A stretch of DNA of 64,000 bases from an uncultured Collinsella sp. (GTDB taxonomy: Bacteria; Actinomycetota; Coriobacteriia; Coriobacteriales; Coriobacteriaceae). Below are positions 52,137 to 60,991 of the stretch, one piece after another. The notes beneath the pieces are model-generated. The model saw only the letters and a list, made by a program, of their open reading frames with translations, was not told the DNA's origin and did not search any database. The stretch spans positions 1 through 64,000 of the forward strand of contig CAJLPX010000005.1 in NCBI GenBank assembly GCA_905208635.1, in the 5' to 3' direction. The position numbers were made by a program, and so were the translations under genes. The stretch's first letter is position 1. Every line of letters starts with the position of its first letter.

Positions 52137-53008
52137 TACCCCAGGCGCTCCATAATGGTCGCGGCGATCGCAGGACGATTCATAGTGTACAGGTGCAGAC
52201 CGGCGGCACCGTGCTCCTTAAGGTCGCAAAGCTGACGGGCGGCATAATCTACACCGGCTGCCTGCAGGCTCTCGGGGTCGTTCTCGTACTTGGCGAGAAT
52301 CTTGATGACGGGGGAGGGCAGCGATGCGCCGCACATAAAGACCATGCGGCTGATCTGGGACTTGCCCATAAACGGCATGATGCCCGCGGTGATGGGCACC
52401 GTGATGCCCGCCTTGTCGGCAAGCTCGCGGAAGCGGTAGAAGCACTCGTTGTCAAAGAAGAGCTGCGTCACAAAGAAGCTCGCGCCGGCGTCCTGTTTTT
52501 GCTTGAGGTATTCGACCGAAGCGTTGAGGTCCTCACAGGCAATGTGGCCCTCGGGGTAGGCCGCGGCGCCCACGCAAAAGCCGGCGTCGACGAGCTCGGG
52601 GATGAGGTCGCGGGCGTAGGCGTAGTCCGAGGCGGGCTTGTCGTCCTCGGTCGCGCCAGCAGGAAGATCACCGCGCAGGGCCAGCACATTTTCTACGCCG
52701 GCGGAGCGGTATTCGTCGATCTTGGCGGCGATGTCGGCATGCGTGCGGCCAACGCAGGTAAGGTGCGCCACCGAGGGCGTATTGAATTCGCTCGTAATCA
52801 TATGCGCGATGGGGGCGGTGGTGGCGCCGTTGCCCGAGCCGCCGGCAGAGCAGGTGACCGAGACAAAGCTCGGCGAAAGCTTGCACAGATTGCCTGCCAC
52901 TTCGCGAGCCGTGTCGAGGGTCAGCTCGCCCTTGGGCGGGAACATCTCAAACGAAACGGGTGCGGTGCCCTGGGATGCTGCCTGCTTAAAAACCTCGTCG
53001 ACGCGCAT
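52136..53008 (-). CDS. metF: Methylenetetrahydrofolate reductase
   Basis: The product (290 aa) reduces methylene-THF to methyl-THF for MetH, using FAD. The family pattern VSFEMFPPKGELTLDT holds the catalytic Glu, and VTCSAGGSGN and ADYAYARDLI-like segments follow. ATG 53008 has AAAGGAG 6 nt upstream; the longer frame to 53074 has no ribosome site. It is first in the metF / activation domain / metH operon, so the product feeds directly into methionine synthesis. No cobalamin or SAM riboswitch is recognised upstream. Confidence 0.95.
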   Translation of the reverse strand: MRVDEVFKQAASQGTAPVSFEMFPPKGELTLDTAREVAGNLCKLSPSFVSVTCSAGGSGNGATTAPIAHMITSEFNTPSVAHLTCVGRTHADIAAKIDEYRSAGVENVLALRGDLPAGATEDDKPASDYAYARDLIPELVDAGFCVGAAAYPEGHIACEDLNASVEYLKQKQDAGASFFVTQLFFDNECFYRFRELADKAGITVPITAGIMPFMGKSQISRMVFMCGASLPSPVIKILAKYENDPESLQAAGVDYAARQLCDLKEHGAAGLHLYTMNRPAIAATIMERLG

Positions 53009-53147
53009 ATCGTGCTCCTTTAGATACGTAATAGTGTGATGTGTTGTAAGGATTCTACAGCACCACTGTGTCACGGTGGAGTTTCACTCGCTATTCGGGG
53101 ATACCAATCAAAGATGCCTTGCTATCGACATTCCCTATAGCAGAGCG

Positions 53148-53223
53148 GTCAATCTAGGATGGGGCTATAAAGACTGGTATCTGATGCGAAATACCAGTTA
53201 ATAGAGCCCCATCCCAAATTGAC
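53148..53223. repeat. Large imperfect palindrome between metF and glnA
   Basis: Arms of about 36 nt (GGTCAAT, GGATGGGGCT and ACTGGTAT blocks with their complements) around CTGATGCG. It lies in the 426-bp divergent region. It may be a MITE remnant or a strong structured element. Confidence 0.65.
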
Positions 53224-53274
53224 TACCCTTAAACCATGGGGAGAGGTCTGCAATTTATACAGTTGATTGGCTGT

Positions 53275-53349
53275 TGAGGACGGCAACGCCGCCGCGATGC
53301 GGTAACCTCATTGATTGGTTTCGTGACAGCAACATAACGGTAATGTTGC
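53275..53349 (+). promoter_or_regulatory. Structured leader elements upstream of glnA
   Basis: TGAGG...CCTCA (53275-53310) encloses GGC-AAC-GCC and CGC-GAT-GCG mini-hairpins, forming a small three-way junction. A second hairpin GCAACAT / ATGTTGC (53329-53349) lies about 85 nt before the glnA start. TTGATTGG flanks the first element on both sides. No known riboswitch is recognised. Confidence 0.45.
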
Positions 53350-53434
53350 GGAAACACGACGAGCCTAATCTATGACTCGTTCGTTAGTAATCAACACCGC
53401 TTCTCACGCGGTGCCGATACGAAGGGAGTTCCGT

Positions 53435-55522
53435 ATGGCCGAACTTACTGACCGCTTCGGGACCATGGTGTTCTCTGAGGAAGTCATGAAGGACTACCTC
53501 CCCAAGGACATTTGGAAGCGCCTTGCTGCAACCCTCGAGGACGGTGAGCCGCTCGACCTGGATGTGGCCAACGCCGTTGCCCACGCCATGAAGGTCTGGG
53601 CCATCTCCAAGGGCGCGACGCACTACGCGCACTGGTTCCAGCCGCTTTCGGGCATTACTTCCGAGAAGCACGACAGCTTCCTCGAGCCCAACCACGACGG
53701 CACCGCCATTACCAAGTTTACGGGCAAGAACCTCATCCAGGGCGAGCCGGACGCCTCCAGCTTCCCCAACGGCGGCCTGCGTGCCACCTTCGAGGCCCGT
53801 GGCTACACCGCTTGGGATCCCACCAGCCCCGCATTCATTAAGGACGATGTCCTGTGCATCCCCACGGCTTTCTGCTCCTACACGGGCGAGGCCCTGGACA
53901 AGAAGACCCCGCTGCTGCGCTCCATGACCGCGCTCTCGCGTGAGTCCAAGCGCGTTTTGGCGTTGTTTGGCAAGACCCCCAAGAAGGTCGTTCCTTCCGT
54001 GGGCGATGAGCAGGAGTACTTCCTGATCAAGAAGGACGCTTACCGCAAGCGCAGGGACCTGGTCATCACCGGTCGCACTCTCTTTGGCGCTGCTCCCTGC
54101 AAGGGCCAGGAGCTCGAGGAGCACTACTTTGGCGCTATCCGCCCCACCGTCTCGGCCTATATGAAGGACCTGGACGATGAACTGTGGGCGCTTGGCATTC
54201 CTGCCAAGACCAAGCACAACGAGGTCGCTCCCTGCCAGCATGAGCTCGCTCCTGTCTATGGCGAGGTGAACGAGGCCATCGACCAGAACCTGGTCATGAT
54301 GGAGAAGATGAAGCTCATCGCCTCCCGTCACGACTTGGTCTGCCTGCTGCACGAGAAGCCCTTTGAGGGCATCAACGGTTCGGGCAAGCACAACAACTGG
54401 TCGCTTGGCACCGAGTCCGAGAACCTGCTCGACCCGGGCGACACCCCGCTCGACAACCTGCAGTTCATCGTCTTCCTCACCGCGGTGATCGAGGCCGTCG
54501 ATAACTATCAGGAGCTCCTGCGTGCCTCCGTTGCCTCGGCCGGCAACGATCATCGTCTGGGCGCCAACGAGGCTCCTCCGGCGATTATGTCCATCTTCCT
54601 GGGCGACCAGCTTACCGAGGTCGTCGAGAAGATCATCGATGGCAAGGCTTCCGTCCATGCCACGCGCGGCGTGCTCGACCTGGGCGCCGATACCCTGCCC
54701 AAGCTGATGCAGGACAACACCGACCGCAACCGCACCTCCCCGTTTGCCTTCACCGGCAACAAGTTCGAGTTCCGTGCCTGCGGTTCCGAGCAGAACGTCT
54801 CCGACTCCAACCTGGTGCTCGATGCCGCCGTGGCCAAGTCGCTCAAGTCCTTCGCCGACGCACTCGAGGGTACGCCCGAGGATAAGTTCCAGGACGCCGC
54901 GCTCGAGTACTGCAAGAAGGTGCTGACCGATCACCAGCGCATCCTGTTCTCCGGCGACGGTTACTCCGACGAGTGGCCCATCGAGGCCGAGAAGCGCGGC
55001 CTTGCCAACAACAAGACCACGGCCGACGCTCTTCCCGCCTTTGTTTCCGATAAGGCTATCGCGCTCTTTGAGGAGACGGGCGTCCTGACCAAGGCCGAGG
55101 CTCAGTGCCGCTATGACTGCAAGCTCGAGAAGTACAACAAGCTCATGAACATCGAGGCCACCACGATGGTTCGCGAGGCGCGTCGTACCTATCGTCCGGT
55201 CATTACCGCCTATGCCACCAAGGTCGCTAAGGGCCTTGAGACTATTCGTGCCGCCGGTGCTGAGGCCGCCATGCAGTGCGAGCAGAACACGCTCAACAAG
55301 CTCTGCAACGGCATCACCGCCATCAACGACTCCATCAAGGCGCTCGACGCCGTACATCAGAAGGCCGAGGCTCTCGATGGCCAGGAGCAGGCCAACGTGT
55401 ACGCGCACGAGGTCGTTCCTGCTATGGATACGCTGCGCGCCGCCGTGGATGCCATGGAGGAGATCGTGGCAGCCGACTACTGGCCGGTCCCGACCTACGA
55501 CGACATCCTGTTCTACGTGTAG
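53435..55522 (+). CDS. glnA: Type III glutamine synthetase
   Basis: The product (695 aa) makes glutamine from glutamate and ammonia. Its length and sequence are those of GSIII (GlnN type), not the 450-aa type I. Features are KGATHYAHWFQPLSG near the start, VGDEQEYFL (metal-site Glu), KHNEVAPCQHELAP, NGSGKHNNWS, and a C-terminal extension. ATG 53435 follows GAAGGGAG. It is monocistronic, with a structured leader and a terminator. GSIII is common in gut anaerobes. Confidence 0.95.
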   Translation: MAELTDRFGTMVFSEEVMKDYLPKDIWKRLAATLEDGEPLDLDVANAVAHAMKVWAISKGATHYAHWFQPLSGITSEKHDSFLEPNHDGTAITKFTGKNLIQGEPDASSFPNGGLRATFEARGYTAWDPTSPAFIKDDVLCIPTAFCSYTGEALDKKTPLLRSMTALSRESKRVLALFGKTPKKVVPSVGDEQEYFLIKKDAYRKRRDLVITGRTLFGAAPCKGQELEEHYFGAIRPTVSAYMKDLDDELWALGIPAKTKHNEVAPCQHELAPVYGEVNEAIDQNLVMMEKMKLIASRHDLVCLLHEKPFEGINGSGKHNNWSLGTESENLLDPGDTPLDNLQFIVFLTAVIEAVDNYQELLRASVASAGNDHRLGANEAPPAIMSIFLGDQLTEVVEKIIDGKASVHATRGVLDLGADTLPKLMQDNTDRNRTSPFAFTGNKFEFRACGSEQNVSDSNLVLDAAVAKSLKSFADALEGTPEDKFQDAALEYCKKVLTDHQRILFSGDGYSDEWPIEAEKRGLANNKTTADALPAFVSDKAIALFEETGVLTKAEAQCRYDCKLEKYNKLMNIEATTMVREARRTYRPVITAYATKVAKGLETIRAAGAEAAMQCEQNTLNKLCNGITAINDSIKALDAVHQKAEALDGQEQANVYAHEVVPAMDTLRAAVDAMEEIVAADYWPVPTYDDILFYV

Positions 55523-55551
55523 GGCGTAACTGACATATCGTCACGGCATTG

Positions 55552-55590
55552 AGCCGGGGTCCGCATCGCGCGGGCCCCGGCTATTTGTTT
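55552..55590 (+). terminator. Intrinsic terminator after glnA
   Basis: AGCCGGGG (55552-55559) / CCCCGGCT (55575-55582), followed by ATTTGTTT. Confidence 0.85.
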
Positions 55591-55640
55591 GCGAAGGACG
55601 CTTTGGATCCCGCTTTGCAACTGATTCGCCCACGCAATAA

Positions 55641-55871
55641 GGGGTCGTGGGCAAAAAACGTCAAATATGAGTACTGTCACAAGCCCTGTAGCATTATCTT
55701 TTTGCAAAATATGCAGTGTTACGCAACATATGTCCAAGTACTTAGCTGATAAATGCCTGCAATTCCTCCGCCGTAGGACGCCTTGTGTCCAAATCGCCTT
55801 CTGAGGGCATGAAATCGCTGTTACTAAATTGGTAACAGTACTCATATTTGCTATTTTTTGTCCACGGGCCC
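55641..55871. mobile_element. MITE-like 231-bp element with 40-bp terminal inverted repeats
   Basis: The left end 55641-55680 and the complement of the right end 55832-55871 match at 33 of 40 positions, sharing CAAATATGAGTACTGT and CAAAAAA. The interior is AT-rich, codes for nothing, and contains CTGTTAC / GTAACAG next to the right end. There is no transposase. Confidence 0.65.
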
Positions 55872-55926
55872 TTGGATGACAGTGTCATTTTATGCCTTTG
55901 GGGTTCGAATCCCGGCGTATGGGTAG

Positions 55927-55959
55927 CAAAAAGCCCGTCACCGAATTGGTAACGGGCTT
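55927..55959 (-). terminator. Intrinsic terminator of tRNA-Glu
   Basis: On the minus strand AAGCCCGTTAC / GTGACGGGCTT, followed by TTTGC, 12 nt after the tRNA CCA end. Confidence 0.85.
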
Positions 55960-55970
55960 CTCAGATTCTG

Positions 55971-56047
55971 TGGTGCCCCCAGCGGGATTCGAACCCGCGA
56001 TATCCACCTTGAAAGGGTGGCGTCCTTGGCCGCTAGACGATGGGGAC
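55971..56047 (-). tRNA. tRNA-Glu (anticodon TTC)
   Basis: The minus strand reads acceptor GTCCCCA, D-arm with TCTAGCGGCC, anticodon loop CTTTCAA (TTC), T-arm GCGGG-TTCGAAT-CCCGC, acceptor TGGGGGC, discriminator A and encoded CCA. All stems pair (one G-T in the acceptor). A terminator follows. The charged form is also the substrate class used by the GatCAB operon in this window (on tRNA-Gln). Confidence 0.97.
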
Positions 56048-56107
56048 AGCGGGAAAGAGTATAGCAGACTTTTTTGCCGGCGCGTATATCGTTGGCAAAC
56101 TGGAAAA

Positions 56108-56140
56108 CCACCACAAAGGTACCTGTCCCCTTTGTGGTGG
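56108..56140 (-). repeat. REP-like palindrome, family R1
   Basis: CCACCACAAAGG / CCTTTGTGGTGG around the inverted centre (TACCTGTCC). It lies 8 bp after the MurT-GatD stop. Confidence 0.85.
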
Positions 56141-56148
56141 TTGGGGCG

Positions 56149-58326
56149 TTAGGGGAGGAGCTTCATGGCGGCGTCGTGGGCGGCGTGCTCGTAGGTGTCG
56201 TCGAGGGGTTTGAGCGGCAGCAGAGCGTTGGCCTGTGCGTCGCCGCGGCGCTCGAGGGCGTGCGCGATCAGCCAGTCGGCGAGTTCGGGGTTTTTGGGCA
56301 GCGCCGGCCCGTGCAGGTACGTGCCGATCACGCCCTTGTAGACGAGGCCCTCAAAGCCATCGTCGCCGTTGTTGCCGGTGCCCGTGACGACGGACGTTCC
56401 GAGCGGCGTGGCCGCTGTATCGAGCAGGGTGCGGCCGCCGTGGTTCTCGAATCCCACAAAGGGCTCGGGTGCCAGATTGGTTTCGACGGCGACGTTGCCG
56501 ATCAGGCGGTCGGAGCCGCGTACGGTTTCGGCGGCAATGACCCCCAGACCCTCGATGCAATCCTCGCCCATATAGTACGAACGGCCGAGCAGCTGATAGC
56601 CGCCACAGATGGCAAGCAGCGAGCCGCCATCCTCAACATAGGCCGCGACCTTGTCTTTTTGGGCGAGCAGCTCGTGTGCCACGGCTAGCTGGTCGCGGTC
56701 GGAGCCGCCACCCATCATGACGATATCGGCATCGGTCAAATCAAGCGTTTCGCCCATACGGACCTCGTCTACACGCGCGGGAATGCCACGCCAGGCGCAG
56801 CGGCGCTCGAGGGCGATAACGTTGCCGCCGTCGGCATAGAGGTTGAGGGCATCGGGGTACAGGTAGACGATACGCAGGGGGCGCGAAAGCTCGACCGGCG
56901 CAATATCGGTGGGGACAGCGCTACCATCGGCGCGCGTTATGGCGTGGGAGACAATCGAGCTTGCATCGTCGTCTTTAAGCCCGTCGAGTTCCTTGACCAG
57001 CGGCGGGAAGGCCGTGTAGTTGGCGACGGCGTAGAAGGTGTCATCGGCGGCCTCGTTTGCCACGGCGCCAATTGCCTGCGCGACGTCCGAGATAATGGCG
57101 GCGTCGATGCCGGCGTACTTGAGGCGCACCTGCATATCGTGTGCACGCGTGCCGCCGGCAAAGGCGACAAGCCCCGGGGTATCGGCGATGCGCTCGAAGT
57201 CGACGTCGTAGATCCACGAGACATCGTGGCCGTCGGCACTGTTGTCGTTCAGGAAGAAAGCGCAGAGTCTGCCACCCGCCGTCTTAATGGACTGGATCTG
57301 TCGATCGAAGCCCACGGGATTCTTGGCCAGGTTTGCCTCGACGGTGCGTCCGGCAATATCCCAGCGGCCCATGCGTCCGCCGGCAGGCACGTAGGCATCG
57401 AGCGTGGGCTGCAAGTGCGCCGTATCCACGCCTAACTCATGTGCGGCAAAGAATGCGGCGGCAACGTTATAGACCATGTACAGGCCGTTGTAGCGCGTGG
57501 CGATGTGCGCGGCTGGCGCGCTGGAATCAGATCCAAAGACCAGGTCAAAGCCGTAGCCGTCGCAGCCGAGCTCCACGCCCGTCACGCGACGGAGCAGTGC
57601 GGGGCGTGCCAAACCGCACGAGGGGCAATGGTAGGCGCCGAGTTGACCATACTGTACGTAGTCGTACTCCAACGGGGCGTTGCACTGCGAGCAAAAGCGC
57701 GAGTCGCTAATGCGGTCAGACTCGGTGCCCGTGGCACCGTCGATGCCAAAGGCGATGCTCGTGTTAGGGACGCGTGCGGCGATCGAGGCGCACAGCGGAT
57801 CATCGGCGTTATAGATGAGTATCGTTGCCGGCGAAAGCTCCAGCGCGTGGGCGATGACGTCCTGGGTGTGGTCGATCTCGCCGTAGCGGTCCAGCTGGTC
57901 GCGGAACAGGTTGAGCAACACAAAGTATGTCGGCTTGAGCTTGGGCAGGACGCGCACCGTGTAGAGCTCGTCGCACTCAAAGACGCCTACGCGCTTGCCG
58001 CTGCCGGCACGCTTAAGGTTGCCGCGCGCCTCGAGCAACGCGCCCACCACGCCCGGCTCCATGTTGTTGCCGGCGCGGTTGCATACCACGGTGGCGCCGC
58101 TGGCGGCAACGGCGTCGGCGATGAGGTTGGAGGTGGTGGTCTTGCCGTTGGTGCCGGTGATTACCACGCTGCGGTCGACAAGGCCCGCGAGGTCGCTCAG
58201 CAGCTCGGGGTCAATCTTCATGGCGATTCGGCCGGGGAGTACGCCGCCCTGGCGCTTAAGGACGGAGCGCAGTCCCCAGCGGGCGATATCGCTCGAGGTG
58301 CAGGCGAGAGAAGAGCGGAAGTTCAT
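56149..58326 (-). CDS. murT: MurT-GatD fusion: lipid II isoglutaminyl synthase
   Basis: One 725-aa frame joins both subunits of the enzyme that amidates the D-Glu of lipid II. Residues about 1-460 are MurT: Mur-ligase P-loop GTNGKTTT (58-65), a four-Cys zinc ribbon (FCSQCNAPL ... YHCPSCG) in the central domain, and a C-terminal DUF1727 region (IYDVDFERI). Residues about 465-725 are GatD, a class I amidotransferase with nucleophile Cys in LLAICGGYQLLG and His in IGTYLHGPALP. In most Gram-positives these are two genes. ATG 58326 follows AGGAACG. It is last in an operon with two TPR-like genes. Confidence 0.93.
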   Translation of the reverse strand: MNFRSSLACTSSDIARWGLRSVLKRQGGVLPGRIAMKIDPELLSDLAGLVDRSVVITGTNGKTTTSNLIADAVAASGATVVCNRAGNNMEPGVVGALLEARGNLKRAGSGKRVGVFECDELYTVRVLPKLKPTYFVLLNLFRDQLDRYGEIDHTQDVIAHALELSPATILIYNADDPLCASIAARVPNTSIAFGIDGATGTESDRISDSRFCSQCNAPLEYDYVQYGQLGAYHCPSCGLARPALLRRVTGVELGCDGYGFDLVFGSDSSAPAAHIATRYNGLYMVYNVAAAFFAAHELGVDTAHLQPTLDAYVPAGGRMGRWDIAGRTVEANLAKNPVGFDRQIQSIKTAGGRLCAFFLNDNSADGHDVSWIYDVDFERIADTPGLVAFAGGTRAHDMQVRLKYAGIDAAIISDVAQAIGAVANEAADDTFYAVANYTAFPPLVKELDGLKDDDASSIVSHAITRADGSAVPTDIAPVELSRPLRIVYLYPDALNLYADGGNVIALERRCAWRGIPARVDEVRMGETLDLTDADIVMMGGGSDRDQLAVAHELLAQKDKVAAYVEDGGSLLAICGGYQLLGRSYYMGEDCIEGLGVIAAETVRGSDRLIGNVAVETNLAPEPFVGFENHGGRTLLDTAATPLGTSVVTGTGNNGDDGFEGLVYKGVIGTYLHGPALPKNPELADWLIAHALERRGDAQANALLPLKPLDDTYEHAAHDAAMKLLP

Positions 58327-58371
58327 GAAGTCGTTCCTAACGTGAATGACATGGTCGTGGCGTTTGCGCCG

Positions 58372-59415
58372 TTAAAAGCCGTAACGGCGCGCAAATTCCT
58401 GGGCAAGCTGCGATACGTCTTCGCAAGCGTTGGCCCAGGGGGCAAAGTCGGGAGTATCCGAGATGATGCCGTCGGCTTCCCAAACTGCCTGATGCGAAAG
58501 GTCCCAGGGGTCGTGCGGTTCAGGCCGGCAGGGAAGGTACGGTGTCTGATACATGGGGTTCAGCAAAAAGAACGCGCCGCCCTCGCAGCGGTTGGCAAAC
58601 TCGCGCAGCGCGCGTGTCGCCGGGCGCATCTTGTTCGTTTTGAACAGCAAGATCGTGCGGGCGAGCAGGTACCAGGGGGAGTCCTCGAGGACATCGGCCC
58701 CCATCTGTTCCTCGAGCTGGTGGGCCAGGGCAAAAAAGCCGTCCTCGTCTTCCAGGCGAGCGAGGGCGAGTAGCACGGTGCCTGCAGCTCGGGTGGGATA
58801 GCCTTCCGCCTTAAGAACACGGCGAGAATAGTTGGCGGCAGCACGGTAACGAGCGCTCGCCATGCACAGCTGCGAGATGGCCTCGAGCGTGTGGAGCCAC
58901 CCGATAAGCGCCGGCTCGCTTACGGTGAGATCGGCCGCCGTTGCGCCGTCCGTCAAAACCTTGTTGGCCCAGTAGTGTGGGGCCTCCATATCGAACCCGG
59001 GCACGCTCTGCTGCAGGTAATCGGCCGTGGTCGCCTCGAGTTTCATCAGGTCGCCCAGGCAGGCGTCGACGGGCGTGTCCGCCAAAATGATGGCGAGCAG
59101 CTGGGCATCGACGACATACGCATCGACGCGGACAATCTTGAGCAGCTCATCGCGCATATCGTCGAACAGGCGGTTGCGCGTCTGCTCAAACTCCTCGTCG
59201 CTGCCCATGTCCTCGATACGATGGAGCTCGTCGAGCAGGTGACGGTGGACGCCGGAATAGGACAGCAGCGCCTGGGCATGCTCGGTCTGCGCATACTTGT
59301 GAGGGTTGACGCTCACGTCGTTATGGACAAGATCGCGTGCTGCATCGGTGAGTTCGGGGTGCGACTCAACGTAGGCGCGCTCCAGGTAGGCGGGGATGTA
59401 GACGCTCGGATCCAT
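58372..59415 (-). CDS. Hypothetical helical-repeat protein B
   Basis: The product (347 aa) is soluble, acidic and almost wholly helical, with TPR-like spacing (RAAGTVLLALARLEDEDGFF, LARTILLFKTNKMRPATRAL). There is no signal peptide. I recognise no named family. The ATG overlaps the stop of the upstream gene (TAATG) and its own stop lies 45 bp before MurT-GatD, so all three form one operon. The similar N-terminal helical character of both hypothetical proteins suggests that they are distant paralogues. Confidence 0.8.
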   Translation of the reverse strand: MDPSVYIPAYLERAYVESHPELTDAARDLVHNDVSVNPHKYAQTEHAQALLSYSGVHRHLLDELHRIEDMGSDEEFEQTRNRLFDDMRDELLKIVRVDAYVVDAQLLAIILADTPVDACLGDLMKLEATTADYLQQSVPGFDMEAPHYWANKVLTDGATAADLTVSEPALIGWLHTLEAISQLCMASARYRAAANYSRRVLKAEGYPTRAAGTVLLALARLEDEDGFFALAHQLEEQMGADVLEDSPWYLLARTILLFKTNKMRPATRALREFANRCEGGAFFLLNPMYQTPYLPCRPEPHDPWDLSHQAVWEADGIISDTPDFAPWANACEDVSQLAQEFARRYGF

Positions 59416-60491
59416 TAGAGGTCTCCTCCCTTAAACGGCAAGCCCTGCTCGGCCGCCCGCAGGATGCGCTCATCGATCTGGGAACGCACGATATCGTTGG
59501 TGGCGACCCAGGCGGCAAAGCTGGCGTTGTCGGGGGCGCCCAAGCCCTCTTGCAGTACCGGCGTCGCCTCGGACAGTGCAAGGACAAGCTCGTCGGTGGA
59601 ACCTGCACCCACGTTGACGCGGGCATAGACGCCATCGGGAAACTCGGTTTGGAAATAGAGCGCCTCGGCTGCGTGCGGGCACGAGCGTGCAAGGATGCGC
59701 AAGTAGTGCTCGGCGCCCTCGTAGTCCAGCTCGCGCCAGGCAGCGCTCATCAGCGCGATGAGCGTCCACGGGTCCAGGTCGCGCTCCGCGTCCTTGGGAC
59801 GACGGCGCAGCGGCGTGTTGGCGAGATAGGGGACGGAGTGGGCAGAGCGAAAGCGCTTGAGCTCCTCGGCGGGGTATTCGAGCTTTGCCATGGCGAGCAT
59901 CGCGGTGTGGCGGACGCCGGCCGGATCGTTGGGCGCAAAGTCGAGGCTGCAGTTTGCGGCTTCGAGCGACATGCGATAGCGGCCGCTAATGAGGGCGCGT
60001 GACGCAAGGGCGGCAAGCCAGCGCAGGTAGGGACGGCGCATAAGGTCGCCTGCGGCCTCGCGCTCGTAGGGGTCCTGCGCCGAGGCGATCTTGAGTGCCA
60101 GGTCGTGCTCGACTTCATCGCGCTTGGATACCAAGTATTGTACGTACTCCTCGTTGGAGTTGGCGGTGAGGGCGGTCAGCATGCGCTGGGCATCCCAGTT
60201 GCTCGGGTCGAGCGCGGCTGCCTCGCGAAGCATGTTCTCGGCAGCGGCCTCTTCTTGCTCTGCCTGGGTATCGTCAGGGATAAAGGGAATGCGGTAGTCG
60301 ACAGCCTCGACCACCTTGGCAATGAGGTGCCCGGCGCGGTCGCGGTCGTGCACGATGAGCGGCGCGGGGTTGCGAGTGAATTGTTCCATCAGACGCTCTA
60401 CGGCGGCACCGTCGGTGAGCGGGATATTGTCGCGGCGCAAGGCCTCAAGAACGAGGCGATGGCAATCCTCTTGAATGGGATCGAATGCCAT
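59415..60491 (-). CDS. Hypothetical helical-repeat protein A (TPR-like)
   Basis: The product (358 aa) is soluble with several TPR-like helix pairs (AENMLREAAALDPSNWDAQR, SLEAANCSLDFAPNDPAGVR, ELDYEGAEHYLRILARSCP). The pattern A...LDP / A...FAPND is typical of TPR repeats. ATG 60491 was chosen because AAAGGAGG lies 4 nt upstream; ATG 60521 is possible. It is the first gene of the operon with protein B and MurT-GatD. A scaffold role is inference. Confidence 0.8.
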   Translation of the reverse strand: MAFDPIQEDCHRLVLEALRRDNIPLTDGAAVERLMEQFTRNPAPLIVHDRDRAGHLIAKVVEAVDYRIPFIPDDTQAEQEEAAAENMLREAAALDPSNWDAQRMLTALTANSNEEYVQYLVSKRDEVEHDLALKIASAQDPYEREAAGDLMRRPYLRWLAALASRALISGRYRMSLEAANCSLDFAPNDPAGVRHTAMLAMAKLEYPAEELKRFRSAHSVPYLANTPLRRRPKDAERDLDPWTLIALMSAAWRELDYEGAEHYLRILARSCPHAAEALYFQTEFPDGVYARVNVGAGSTDELVLALSEATPVLQEGLGAPDNASFAAWVATNDIVRSQIDERILRAAEQGLPFKGGDL

Positions 60492-60991
60492 GGGGCCTCC
60501 TTTGCTGCGGTTAGGGTTCAAATGTCTCTATATAAGATTCTAGTTTACCCGCATGTGGCACACCGGGGGCGCCGCACTTGGACTTGCATCTTTGCACCAC
60601 GAAGACGGATGTCGCACAAATGTCGGCACCTTGGACGATCGAGTGGTATCACGGTGCCGCAAACGGTCGATTTCTGGCGGCGAACGGTGCGTATTTTGGA
60701 GGGGCGCCGTCCTGTTCGGGATATGTAGTCAACCTTGATAAAACGTTTGCCCAGCTTGGGAGTTTGAATGCCGCACAAGGGTCTTCAGGGGTAGAAAAAA
60801 CGTTTCATCATTTGCGGCTTTAGGTGAATAACTGACCAACCCGAACGGTAAAATAATGATTGTCTGAGCGTTGAGACGTTTAGACATCGCGCATTGCCAT
60901 CGCCGGCAACGCGCAAAACGGTCCTAACGGAGCCAATCGGGTGCTCCGTTATATACGCAAGTCTAAGAGGGGCTTGTTTAGGAGGCACAGT
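60492..60991. other. Intergenic region between divergent operons
   Basis: I see no supportable gene in 500 bp; the 60-80-codon frames present have no ribosome sites and run through each other. AT-rich spots at about 60535 (TATATAAG) and 60849-60854 (TAAAAT) are promoter -10 candidates for the minus and plus operons, without convincing -35 boxes. Confidence 0.45.

Noticed and set aside
53009..53150. Cobalamin or SAM riboswitch upstream of metF
   Set aside because: No B12-box or SAM-I core could be found on the minus strand; only a short CCAC/GTGG hairpin.
55892..56152. 86-codon frame across tRNA-Glu
   Set aside because: PPAGFEPAISTLKGW is the standard artefact of translating a tRNA gene antisense.
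60578..60823. 81-codon frame upstream of the iron alcohol dehydrogenase
   Set aside because: No ribosome site, no family likeness, and it overlaps other random frames.
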